64,000 nt of DNA from Oenanthe sinensis (taxonomy: Eukaryota; Streptophyta; Magnoliopsida; Apiales; Apiaceae), in NCBI GenBank assembly GCA_028671895.1, contig CM053802.1:33084201-33148200 (forward strand). The letters run 5' to 3'. Position 1 is the first letter of the stretch. The number at the start of each line of letters is the position of its first letter. The position numbers and the translations under genes are program-made. The notes under the pieces are model-generated. The model was given only the letters and a program-made list of their open reading frames with translations, was not told the DNA's origin and ran no database searches. Shown piece by piece: positions 42,875 to 53,955 of the stretch.

Positions 42875-44417
42875 TGTAGGGTTTCTTGACACAAACGCAG
42901 CGGAATAAACGCGAAAAATAAATCAAAATAGCGAAACCCTCCACAGGATCCATGCGAAAACAAAAGATTTAATTCGGAGATAAAGAATAAATACCTTTAG
43001 AAGCTTTAACAGTTCATTAATGGAAGATTAATGGAGGTCCAAAGCTTGTTTAATCACCACGTATCCCGCTCTCGCGATCTACGCTCTACGGTATCCACAC
43101 GAACACCTTTCATGAAGGATTGATGTGTACTAGCACCCGAAAACTTCTTCTCTCTCTATCTTCCTCCTCTCTCAGAGCGGCTAGGGTTTTTGTAAAATCT
43201 CTCTCTTATTAAATCAGCGCATAAAGAGATTATATAGAGAGAGGAATAAGTTTTCTAATTATAATCCAATTATAATTAATACTAATCCAAAATTCTAAAT
43301 TATTTAATTAAGTCTCACTTAATTAATTAATTATTAATTTTGGTATTAGTTTAAGTAATTCATTTATTCTATTTATATAATTAATTAAGTCATACTTAAT
43401 TAATATCATAAATAAAATAAATTACTTATTTAATTTAAATTCATAATTTAAATTATTTCTCCTTCACGCGTTCTTTGTGTGTGACCCTGTAGGTTATTAT
43501 TACGTTGGCAACAATTTTAATATCTAATTAAAATTGTAAATAATGAGCGGCATCTAGTAATACATCATTGCTACCCAAGTAATAATAATAAATCGGTGAT
43601 TCGATTAAGCCTTTCGTGAATAATGTTCCATGTAATATAATCCCTTTAATCTTGATATTATAGATTAAACTCAAGGCATGTCTCGTGTCATCCTCTTCAT
43701 AATTTAATCTTTATTTTCTTGATCGATGAGTAGACTATTAAAATCAAATCAACATTTGAGCACGGCCGTGCTTTTTATAGTCTCACTCAAACAAGAGGTC
43801 AATAATATCACTCCTAAAATTAGGAGGATTAAATCCCATCTAGATCATTCATATTTCTCATACGATTCATAATATACCCAATGTCCACTTTTATCATCAC
43901 CCGGTCAAAGGTAACTTTTAATGTAATCAAAGTATATTAATTCTCGTATAGAAATATAATGATTTCAGGTCTAAGGATCATTACACCATTATCACAGTGA
44001 GAATTACTTATGACACTTACTTAACATGTAGAATCTCACGGCGAGTCATTCCAGTGCCATGCATTGATACATGCACTTATGTTCTTGATTTTAGTATCCC
44101 CATACCTATGACCAATGAGATGCTGTCATCTGTCAAGAAACATACTAGTCTTTGTGCATTATTATTGTCCTTAAATAACAATACTCGACTAGGGAATTTT
44201 AGGAATAAGATACTATTCATATAATCTCATTTTTAAGTCACATACTTAAAGATATATAATAAGTATCAAAATTCCAAGGACATTTATTATGCTTTCAATT
44301 TATTACGCAGTAAATAAAACATAATAAATAAATAATAATCAATAAAACATAATCCTTAATAATAAATATTTTCCTTAAAATATTGTAAGTATTGTCTCTA
44401 GAGCACAATTACTAACA
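42875..44417 (-). repeat. Element B 5' LTR
   Basis: 1543 bp, TGTAGGGTTTCTTGACAC to CACAATTACTAACA. TATA-like minus-strand TATATAAT at 43229-43236. An antisense 75-codon frame at 43997-44224 is shared with other L1 LTRs and is not a gene. Confidence 0.95.
43229..43236 (-). promoter_or_regulatory. TATA box of the element B 5' LTR
   Basis: Minus-strand TATATAAT in 'CTCTATATAATCTC', followed in the element's sense by a CT/GA-rich stretch. It is also present in the other L1 LTRs. Confidence 0.55.
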
Positions 44418-44422
44418 TCTAT

Positions 44423-44724
44423 TACATGTCTTCTTTCTTCATTGCTCCATCATCACCTTTTGGATCGCCTCATGCTTGCAAGTTTTCATTGATAATTACA
44501 TTGAATAATAAAAATAAAACTATTCTAATGAAATTACAAGAAGAACTCGAGTTACATTCGAGATAATTAAATTACAATTAATAAACGACATGCAAGTCGT
44601 ATTTAGAAACCAAAACCATAAATCAAAACCACTATACTATGGGTCTTTAGGCCATAACCATCCAACATGCTATCACATAACACATATCTCATTGCTTGCA
44701 AGTTTTCATTGATAATTACATTGA
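44423..44724 (-). other. Element A leader remnant with a 32-bp repeat at a rearranged end
   Basis: Continues A's leader beyond element B (matches 41785-42060 of B). A 32-bp segment 'tgcttgcaagttttcatt...' occurs at 44473-44504 and again at 44693-44724, where it abuts the inverted LTR. The rest of the leader and the primer site are missing. Confidence 0.8.
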
Positions 44725-45925
44725 ACTAGTATGTTTCTTGACAGATGACCACATCTCATTGGTCATAGGTATGGTGATACTAAAGTCAAGAACATAAGTG
44801 CATGTCTCAGTGCATGACACTTGAATGACCCGTCATGAGATTCTACATGTTAAATAAGTGTTATAAGTAATTCTCACTGTGATAATGGTGTAATGATCCT
44901 TAGACCTGAAATCATTATATTTCTATATGAGAATTAATATACTTTGATTACATTAAAAGTTACCTTTGACCGGGTGATGATAAAAGTAGACATTGGGTAT
45001 ATTATGAATCGTATGAGAAATATGAATGATCTAGATGGGATTTAATCCTCATAATTTTAGGAGTGATATTATTGGCCTCTTGTTTGAGTGAGACTATGAA
45101 ATGTACGGTCGTGGTCAAATGTTGATTTGATTTTAATAGTGTACTTATCGATCAAGAAAATAAAGATTAAATTATGAAGAGGATGACACGAGACATGCCT
45201 TGAGTTTAATCTATAATATCAAGATTAAAGGGATTATATTACATAGAACAATATTCACGAAAGGCCTAATCGAATCACCGATTTATTATTATTACTTGGG
45301 TAACAATGATGTATTACAAGATGCCACTCATTGTTTACAATTTTAATTAGATATTAAAATTGTTGCCAACGTAATAATAACCTACAGGGTCACACACAAA
45401 GAACGCTTGAAGGATAAATAATTTAAATTTTGAATTTAAATTAAATAAGTAATTTATTTTATTTATAATATTAATTAAGTATGACTTAATTAATTATATA
45501 AATAGAATAAATGAATTATTTAAACTAATTCCAAAATTAATAATTAATTAATTAAGTGAGACTTAATTAAATAATTTAGAATTTTGGATTAGTATTAATT
45601 ATAATTGGATTATAATTAGAAAACTTATTCCTCTCTCTATATAATCTCTTTATGGGCTGATTTAATAAGCGAGACATATTTTTACTAAAACCCTAACCGT
45701 TTTGAGAAAAGAGAAAGATATAGAGAGATAAGCAGTTTTTGGGTGCTAGTACACATCAATCCTTCATAAAAAGTGTTCATGTGGATACCGTAGAGCGTAG
45801 ATCACGAGAGCGGGATACGTGGTGATTAAACAAGTTTTGACCTCCATTAATCTTCCATTAATGAACTGTTAAAGCTTCTAAAGGTATTTATTATTTATCT
45901 CCGAATTAAATGACAATTACTAACA
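44725..45925 (+). repeat. Element A 5' LTR, mostly inverted
   Basis: 44725-45911 is the reverse complement of an L1 LTR interior (equivalent to 42967-44149 of B). It joins at 45912 to 14 bases ending ACAATTACTAACA, the normal-orientation L1 LTR terminus, which meets the target site. About 95 bp of one LTR end and 250 bp of the other are lost. Confidence 0.85.
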
Positions 45926-46195
45926 CATGATTCCTAGTCAGGCTTCAATACTCTAAGAATCCTCCAAGACCAGGATTCTCTGTCAGGCCTCAAAAGACAA
46001 GGAATCCTTCAAGACCAGGATTCCTAGTCAAGACTCAAAATACGAGGAATCCTCTAATTCCAGGATTCCGAGTAAGGTCTAAAAAGACCAGGATTCCTAG
46101 TCTAGCCTCAAAAGACCAGGAATCCTCCAAGACTAGGTTTCCTAGTCAAGTTTCAAATGACCAGGAATCCCATTCGAATAGGAATCCTGATCGAA
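45926..46195 (+). repeat. 45-bp tandem array, right part
   Basis: Same unit as 15002-15354 ('gaccaggattcctagtcagg', 'cctcaaaagaccaggaatcc'), about six degenerate copies. It continues the Tat 3' region after element A. Confidence 0.88.
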
Positions 46196-46249
46196 TATAA
46201 TAGTGAAAAAAGTAAAAAAATTATTAAAAATGATTAGAAATGGTAATAA

Positions 46250-46430
46250 ATTACGGAAAGTTCTCAATAAATAGAGGAAAATTCTTAGAAAATATAGAAA
46301 AATACATAGGAGTACAAAACAATTATGAGAAATTCTCTATAAATAGCAGAAAATTCCTAGAAAATAAGGAAAAATACCTGAGGTACAAAAACTATTATGG
46401 AAAATTCTCTATAAATAGAAGCAATTAATT
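46250..46430 (+). repeat. 72-73-bp tandem repeat, about 2.4 copies
   Basis: 'aaattctctataaatag' recurs at 46257 (diverged), 46330 and 46402. It lies between the 45-bp array and the Tat LTR. Confidence 0.75.
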
Positions 46431-46481
46431 AGGCCTAAAGACACAATTAATGTGACATTAATTAAAAACAATTTTGCCAAA

Positions 46482-46987
46482 TGATATGGGTTAAAAATAA
46501 ACCCTAAAGACACAATTAATGTAGCATTAATTAGGCGTAGTTTGGTCTGAAAGGGAGGCATATTTAATAAGGCCCAAAATCCTAATTATTGAATAAATTC
46601 GTTATTAATTAATTAGCTAAATATACATCTAATTAATTGTGTCCAACTATAAGGCAATTACTCCAAAGAGTGACCACCAAGGCACCCCTATCAACAATGA
46701 AACATAATCCTTGAAGGAAACAGTGTTCTACATGGAAATATCCATCAAGGAGGTGGCTTGTCCACTAAGGTTCATAAACCTAATCGAATCCTTAGAATCT
46801 CAACGTCTATATAAAGGGCCTAACCCCTCATTCTTAGAACTATGTCCTGACTTGATTTTTAATACGCTTGAGATATGTAGGCACCTTGCTAGAATAGATA
46901 TATTCCGACAAACAAGTGCATCCATTAAAACTCGACAAGCTCTGACACACATCGTAATAAATACACCCTAGTTTTTAATCCATAACT
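46482..46987 (+). repeat. Tat-type LTR, degenerate, probable 3' LTR
   Basis: Starts TGATATGGG like the solo LTR at 7230, shares its 'tatataaagggcctaacccctca' promoter segment (about 46807-46830) and its ending 'acacc..agtttttaatcc', but the terminus reads TAACT rather than TAACA. No matching target duplication was found. Its place after the tandem arrays suits the 3' LTR of the Tat element. The frame at 46711-46971 is incidental. Confidence 0.65.
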
Positions 46988-47009
46988 CTTTGGATAAGGA
47001 AATAATTGA

Positions 47010-47258
47010 GAGACTATGAACTAGTGTTAAAGACAATTCCTATAATGTGTGTCAACAGTAGTTCCATTTCTATTGTTGCTAACCCTGTTAACAATTCAAA
47101 GACAACATATTGACATCTAGTACCATTTCATAAGAGAACATTTAGAAAATAGAGTTATTGAATTATTCTATTTTCACACAAAACAGTTGGCTGATATTTT
47201 TACTAAACAATTAGATGAAGCCTCTATTACCAGGTTTGTTAGTGAGATTGGAATGTAA
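47010..47258 (+). pseudogene. Copia pol fragment: RNase H C-terminus
   Basis: Plus-strand translations read IPIMC.NSSSISIVANPV, then after a frameshift 'YHFIREHLENRVIELFYF' and 'TKQLADIFTKQLDEASITRF' up to a stop at about 47257. Closest in the window to SIRE1's RNase H end (24779-25057). One frameshift and an in-frame TAG. The rest of this element is absent; SIRE2 follows in the opposite orientation. Confidence 0.8.
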
Positions 47259-47580
47259 AATTCTTGAAAGTAATGGCTAAGCTGATTTATTTGTCAAACA
47301 ATTGCAACATAGACAATGTTAGGTCCCAAATCATCATAGAAGAGGGGGTTGAATATGATGTTGGTAGTTTTTCACTTTTAATTGTGGTTTAAGATTTGTT
47401 TTCTTGAGTTCTTGAGATATGAAAATGGTAGGCAAACAAACACAAAAGATTCGGAAAAAAATAGGTATATTAATTAATCCTTGAGGTACTACACCCTAAT
47501 CAAACGATTAACAATAATGGTTTTACAATCAATACAACAACAACATATACATGTGAGTGTTTACGAGGTTTTTTAATGGA

Positions 47581-47589
47581 GCTTTTATA
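47581..47589 (-). promoter_or_regulatory. TATA box in the SIRE2 LTR
   Basis: Minus-strand TATAAAAGC, downstream in the element's sense of the AAGTGG motif array. Confidence 0.5.
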
Positions 47590-47701
47590 GGTTGTTGTGA
47601 ATATTGAAGACGATGCACACTTAATGCTTCTGTTGTAAAACACACATATAGTGTAGTCTTAACAATCAATTAGAATTGATTTCTTCACAATGGATAAGTG
47701 C

Positions 47702-48113
47702 TAAGTGGCGCCAATACTCTTGATCCCTTGTATAAAGATAAGTTACGCCGCAACTGAACCAAGTTGCACCAAGATAAAGTTAAGTGACACCTGGTACTGT
47801 GTTTTCCTTGTAATGGCGCAAGATGTAACTTATCATTATAGTCCAGCACCCAAGTGGTGCCTGTAGAGTGCGAGCCTTGTACATCCCTTTACGTGGTTCC
47901 TTGAGAAATGACTAAGTGGTATTTCTAAGTGGCACATGTACTTTACATTCCTTGTATTGCTTCATGTCACGCCATTTCACTACAAGTGGTGCCTCTCCCA
48001 TGTATTTACCTTAATAATCTTCAAGTAGACTCCAAGTGGCACCTACACATGATAAGTGGTGCCACACACAATGTTTGCAGTGTATGAGAACAACTTGTTA
48101 TTCTAATGGTGCC
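47702..48113 (-). promoter_or_regulatory. U3 array of AAGTGGYRCC motifs in the SIRE2 LTR
   Basis: About twelve degenerate copies on the + strand, e.g. AAGTGGCGCC near 47703, AAGTGACACC near 47782, AAGTGGTGCC near 47852, 47984 and 48053, AAGTGGCACC near 48034, interleaved with CCTTGTA. They lie 110-530 bp upstream of the TATA box in the element's sense. The regulatory role is inferred. Confidence 0.6.
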
Positions 48114-48615
48114 TTTTTCCTTGGAGAAATTCTTGAGGCTTTGAGTATTTTCCAATTTGATTTTCACTCTTGGTTTGATTAACTGATTTCTTATGAATAA
48201 ATGAGATAATTCTTTTCTTGACGTGCTTACGCTTAGTGCACTGGTCTAGTTCACAAATGACTAAGACTGTATCAAATTCTCTTATCTTCTGTTCCTTTTC
48301 AGTTGACCATATCTCAGCTTTTCCATTGCTTCAATTTACTCAAACCCTTTGAAATTTATACTTGAACCACTGCATTATCTTGACTCTGAAAATCTTCTGA
48401 TATTATATTTGTTACTAAGGCTTGAACATATTAATGAATTTTTTTTTGTTGACGCTTCTGAAGACCACGGACTTTAATTCTCTGTAATAATTCATTTATG
48501 CATCATGTTGTATGTCCTTCTGGATTCCTGTGTTATATATTAATATTATTATCTATCTTCATCTTGTGTTGAGTTATCGTTACCTCTATTACAAGTTATG
48601 TTACATTAGCTTTAC

Positions 48616-48629
48616 AATCTCCCCCTATT
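48616..48629 (-). other. SIRE2 polypurine tract
   Basis: Minus-strand AAATAGGGGGAGAT abutting the LTR, identical to that of SIRE1. Confidence 0.85.
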
Positions 48630-48795
48630 TGTTTGTTAGAGTTCGACAAAAAAATCCTTCAAGATGATAACTCAACTAACTATACATGAAAAAATAAAGT
48701 GCAGAAGGACTGAAAATAACATTAATTACATTCTGGATTGGATTAATACATTTCCAGATTTCTCAATTCTAAACCAGTGCAAAGGTTTTGTTCCT

Positions 48796-49962
48796 CTAGT
48801 CTGACAGATATTCTAATTTCTTCTTCTTTATTGCCTTGTTTCTTATTTCTTTTTTTATTGCTCCTTTTAATGATTCTTCCGAAGCTCTTCCATTTTGATC
48901 TTCAAGCTTCTTTAACATTTCTGTGAGATAGGCTATGCTATTGGTAGTTGCAATTGCTTTAAAGAACAAAGATATTTTCTTGGAAAACATGAACACCGTG
49001 ATTCTTTTTGGGAACCTTTTCACTCTATCCGTGTCATGAATTATTTCTTCTATTAACTTTTGTTCTAGCAAATCTTGGACTGGCATCAAGGATGTCTGAT
49101 CAAGTTTGTGAGTAGATTTGTTGACCTTTGTAAGCATTTTCCTGATAATGTCAGAATTGCAGGTCTTAAATAAACTGAATTCTCGTTTGAGTTCAGCTTT
49201 TCCCATCATGAACAAGAAATACCTTTTACCATCTTTTTAGAAAGAATCAGGGCTTTGAATCTTTGATTTCTTCTTCTATTTCAGTGTCATCCTCCATTCT
49301 TATGAATACTAGATGCTGATAGTATCTAGATGTTATCCTTAGATAGGTTCCTGAAGTTTGTATTGCTCTATTCAATCTGAATGAATAGATCAACTCATCA
49401 ACCATCAAATCTTGAACAGTTCTATATTTCTTGCACCTGAGCTTTCCCTCTACATACTTCATGAATTTTAAGTGACTCCTACTCAGGTATTCATGTGATA
49501 GAGTTTGGTTGTGAAGAGTTGAGGCTTTGTAGTATTTGACCACTGGGGGTTGTTCGAATGCTTCAACGCCGATTTCTTTTATCTTCTCTTCAATCCGGTC
49601 TCTCATAACTTCATTCACCTTATGACCCCCAAAGATCACTTTTCTCTTCAACACATAGAACTCAACAATGTTCAACTTCTTGAAGCTTCATGTGGATAGA
49701 AATTTTGATCCCAAGGTATAGACTTGACGTACATAGTCCATCCATTCTTCATTGCACTAACTAAAACACTTGTTATATCATTTGACAGCTCCTCATAAAA
49801 ATCATGAATGTTTGGGAGTTGAGTTCTGAGCTCTCTGATTCTATCTAGAACATTTCTATCTCGATTCTTCTCAAAAGCAGTTTCCCTTTTCTTCAGCAGA
49901 TTTATCGCTTCATCCCATTCAATGCCTTCATTTACTTGCACATTTTTCATCCTCTCTCTCAT
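48796..49962 (-). pseudogene. SIRE2 env-position ORF, C-terminal part in three frames
   Basis: Three minus-strand frames follow one another: 49962-49672 (96 codons, helical and charged, 'YEELSNDITSVLVSAMKNGW'), 49675-49247 (142 codons, 'RKVIFGGHKVNEVMRDRIEE', 'GTYLRITSRYYQHLVFIRME') and 49215-48796 (139 codons, Lys-rich end). The first two overlap by four bases in different frames, and the second and third also differ in frame, so frameshifts have broken one ORF. The order and some motifs suggest homology with 19396-20310 of SIRE1. No known enzymatic domain. Confidence 0.65.
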
Positions 49963-52398
49963 TTATTTAGCTTGCTAAATTCTTTTCCATATCCTTTTCA
50001 ACAACTCCTGGGCTTCTTTTACATCTCGAGTGATAACTTTATCCACTCCAGTTAGAAGACAATCATTATCAAAAGAAAATTCTTCATCAAATTCTTCTTC
50101 TTCATCAATTCCCTGTGCTTCAACTTCTACTTCTTTTGGTGTAGGAATATATGGTTCATTTATCTCTCCTTCTTCAATTACTCTTGCTTCAGGTCTGAAA
50201 AAGATATCAGACTCCCCCTGAATTATGTACTATATAATCATATCATCCACCACCTCTTTTTCTTGTACTCCTCTTGCATTTTACCCCTCAGTTGGGTTAT
50301 CCTCAAAGTGATTGAGTGGTGGAACTACTGAAGTGATATCTTTCTGAGACAACAACTGATTGATCAGCGCTAGCATGTCTTTAATCTCTTGTCATTGTGC
50401 ATCTATGAGCTGTTATTGATGAAGTCGTACTACTAGTAGATGATCAATTGTACCTTTCATGCCAGTGACTTGAGCCTCAAGATTTAGAATCTTTTGGCTT
50501 TGTGGTATGTGCTCAAAGTGTGGGGTGTCTATGGGGTTACTAAGTGTCTCATGATGTTTTGTGACTGTTTGCTCTTTTCCCTCAACACATACACTCGGCT
50601 GTTTGGGTTAAGGTACATAATCATCAATCAGACTCAATATAACTATTTCTCTCCACTCAATTTATTCTTCAGTGGTCGCCTTGTCTGTGATATTTCTCAC
50701 ACCTGATTCATCAATTGAATCATTAGCAAGTGGAGAACTACCTTTTAAAGATTTGTGCTTTGGCACTAGTTTATCACTAAACTCAGTAATTATTTCATCA
50801 TCAAGTGAAGTTTCAACCCTTTGGGTTTCCCGCCTCGCTCTATACAGGGGTTGCCTCTCAGCTGTACCATTATAAATTTCAAATTAAACTATATAATTGA
50901 TATATGACAACATGTCTCCCTAAAAATAATTTACAATGCCAAATTCAGCTTTGGTAACAAACTTTTGCTGGATATATGGGATTTTCTGATTAAAACATAT
51001 AACTAAAATAAGGGGAAACATAAAAAAGTAAAACTTTCTAGTAATCTAAATATAATACAAAAATAACAGACAATCCTAGGGGAAATACAAAAACAATGAA
51101 AGATATCAAACACACAAACATCCATAAATAAACAAACAAAAATCCCTTTTATAGAATTTATTAAACTTGAAAAGAGGTTCCAATAAATTTATATTGACTC
51201 CCATAATTCCGTAGACAAGCACCCCATGTACAAAAATTCATATTTTTGTAATGAGTGGTTGTAGTTGAGAATCAGTGGTGCCAGTTGAAGCTATTGAAGG
51301 CATGCCCGCAATAGGATCTACCTGAAGCGTATCTGCTATCGATATAGCTACTCTTTGAAAGGAGTCTCGACTCCCTCTATGGAGGGTTGCCTTTCCTATA
51401 CCCCAAAATTGGGAGGGAAACTATCCTTAAATGGAACTAGAGATTTTAGGTCCAGGGGGGTAACCACCGTAGACAATGTAATGCATGGCTCGTGAGAGTG
51501 TGTGGTGCCCCCTAAAGTTGAACCATCGCAGGATCTACCTGTGAAGGCTCTGTTATTGAAGTAGCTAAATTCGATATCTCCTTCTAAAATAGAACTTTGA
51601 ATTTCCAAACCGATGTCAACAGTCATTTGATCAATAATCTGAAGGTCTGAAAAAATTGGAAAAATGAGTTCCAGGTTGCAGATACCTCAGGTGCAATAAA
51701 TATTTTCCTTCTTTTATGAGGAGACAGAGCTGCTAGGGTTATTTTAAAACATCTTAACACGAAGTATCATCTTCCCATGTTGAGATACAAAGTTTTCTTT
51801 TGATGGATAAAGTAGGGATGAGTGGTGTTTGATGTTCTATTACGGTGGTTGGAATTGTTTGGTGGCCAGATTCCTCGCCGAACCCTAAAGCTACTGGGGG
51901 TTGTTTTGTGTGTTTTACCATGTGAGGCTCAGAGTCCAGCAGTGAAACAAATTCTGCATTGAAAAAATCAGAGAAGTTGAAGGTTAGCATTGTACCTTCG
52001 TCAGCATTTTCCACTGGAGGACCAGGGATATAGACATTTTCAGCTTCTTCAACCACAATTACTTCTTGATGTTGCCCAGGTTGTTCTTGTTCTTGTTTAG
52101 CCACTTCAGTTGGATGTTCTTCTCCAATAGCTTCTGGCATGTTTTCACCTTGTGGCTCATTAGCTTGATTTACTTATTCATTTTGTTGTTGCTCGTGCCC
52201 TTCTTCAGGGTTTTGCTCTTGCTTTTCTCCTTCAACATTTGCTGCTTCAACCTGTTCAACTTGTGGAAGAGTATCAAAATGTTCTCGTACAAGAATAGTC
52301 AGTGGAACATGAGAGTACCTGTTTGAAGAATTATCATCCTTGTGAACGGATATGGCTGTCCTGAATTAAAGAACTAGAGTTTCTGCTATAGCACTTCC
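49963..52398 (-). pseudogene. SIRE2 env-position ORF, middle part, degenerate
   Basis: Low-complexity acidic, Gln- and Glu-rich coding remnants on the minus strand. The longest frames are 52140-51754 (128 codons, with KQEQEQPGQHQEV and a basic SIKRKL segment) and 51626-51396 (76 codons). Stops are frequent. The composition matches the acidic middle of the SIRE1 ORF. Cut at 52398 by element C. Confidence 0.6.
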
Positions 52399-53941
52399 TG
52401 TTGGGTTCCGAGGCATAAAACGCAGCGGATAAACGTAAATATAACGAAAAATTTCGGAACCCTAACGCAGGATCATGTATAAGATTGGACGGATTATGGT
52501 GATAATCGAATCATACCTATTACGATCTTGAATGTCACGAACTCAACGGAGATCCTTGCTATCACGACTTGTGTCTTCTTCTCGAAAACACCTCTATGGT
52601 ATCCACACGAGCACCTTCAAGAGCGTCTCACGATCTTGATTACGGAGTGGATGTACTAGCAAACCTTTGATAATTCGAATTGTCTTCCTGCCTCTTTGCT
52701 GCCTCTTCTAGGGTTTTTCTATCAAAACGTGTTGTGCCTCTTAACCCTACATTATCTATTTATAATGTTTGGTTAACAGGCCCATAGCAGCAAAACCTGA
52801 CCCATGTAGGTCTAGGAAAATAATAAAATGAATTTTATTATTTAATTAATAACTAAGTCATACTTAATTATTATGGGCAGAAATACAATTCTAATTTGAA
52901 TTTATATTATCTTAATTAATTAAGTCTCACTTAATTAATATAATAAAAATTCAAATAATTATCAATTAATTTAAATCTATAATTTAAATTAACTATTCCT
53001 CTAAGTGCTCTTTGCGTGTGACCCTATAGGCTATTATTTAATTGGCAATAATTTTATTCTCCAATAAAATTATAAACAATGAGCGGCATCTAGTAATACA
53101 TCATTGCTACCCAATTAAACAATAATTAAATCGTGATTCGATAAAACCTTTCGTGATTAATGTTTCCGTGTAATATAATCCTTTTAACCATATATATTAT
53201 AGATTAAACTCGAGGCATGTATTTAGTCATCCTCTTCAACATTTAATCCGGGTTTACTTGATCCATGAGTAGACTATGAAAACAAATCATTATTTGAGCA
53301 CGGCCATGCATTTTATAGTCTCACTCAATCAAGAGGCCAATAATATCTCTCCTAATTATAGGAGGGTTAAATCCTTTATCTATCATTCATATTTCTCATA
53401 CGACTCATGATATACCCGATGTCCACTTTTATCATTACCCGGTCAAAGGTAACTTTTAATGTAGTCAAAGTATATTAATCCTCATATAAAAATATTATGA
53501 TCTCAAGTCAGAGGATCATTACACCATTATCACTGTGAGTCTTTCTTATGACTTTATTAAACATGAAGAATCTCACCGTGGGTCTGTCCAGTACCATGTA
53601 CTCCTGCATGTACCTATGTGTTGACTTTAGTATCCCCATACTTATAACCAATGAGATGTGGTTATCTGTCAAACAACATACTAGTCTATTTATGTATTAT
53701 TATTGTCCTATAATAATAATACTCGACTAGGGACATTTAAGAATATGATATATTATATAATCTCAAGTTCAAGTCATGTACTAAACTATACAATGTGTAT
53801 CATGATTCTAAGGACATTTATTATGCTAACAAATATATCGCAGTAATTAAAGTCATAATAAATATGTTTATTGAATAATCAATTGACATAAAGGTTTATC
53901 AAAATAAACATTGTATTGCCTCTAGGGCACCTACACCAACA
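52399..53941 (-). repeat. Element C 3' LTR
   Basis: TGTTGGGTTCCGAGGC to GGGCACCTACACCAACA, 1543 bp. The antisense frame at 53548-53730 recurs in the other two L2 LTRs and is not taken as a gene. Confidence 0.96.
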
Positions 53942-53955
53942 ATCTCCCACTTGCA
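53942..53955 (-). other. Element C polypurine tract
   Basis: Minus-strand TGCAAGTGGGAGAT between the pol stop codon (53956-53958) and the 3' LTR. Confidence 0.82.

Larger units (their letters stand above)
35663..44417 (-). mobile_element. Copia element B (L1 family), 8755 bp, non-autonomous, target duplication tctat
   Basis: Two 1543-bp LTRs (35663-37205, 42875-44417), TG...CA ends, primer site and polypurine tract all present. The duplication tctat is at 35658-35662 and 44418-44422, and A's leader reads through it when B is removed. LTRs differ by eye at about 22 sites. Pol and gag are broken by deletions shared with A, so transposition must have used proteins supplied in trans. Confidence 0.92.
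15355..45925 (-). mobile_element. Copia element A (L1 family), non-autonomous, with three nested insertions
   Basis: Left end TGAAGGG at 15355, right end ...ACAATTACTAACA at 45925. Flanks are cagga (15350-15354) and catga (45926-45930), a target duplication with one later change, and the 45-bp array of the host element resumes correctly across it. After removing the L2 solo LTR, SIRE1 and element B (each with one target copy), about 7.6 kb remains: 3' LTR 15355-18464, internal 18465-18530, 31176-35662 and 44423-44724, and an aberrant 5' LTR at 44725-45925. Integrase and RNase H deletions make it non-autonomous. Confidence 0.85.
47317..48615 (-). repeat. SIRE2 3' LTR, 1299 bp
   Basis: + strand reading TGTTAGGTCCCAAATCATC...TTAGCTTTACA, directly followed by the polypurine tract complement ATCTCCCCCTATTT. 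The start resembles SIRE1's LTR only in the 'agaagggggggttgaata' type segment. No second LTR is in the window. Confidence 0.82.

Noticed and set aside
46711..46971. 86-codon + strand frame
   Set aside because: Lies in a Tat-type LTR over its promoter segment; the solo LTR at 7230 does not keep this frame.
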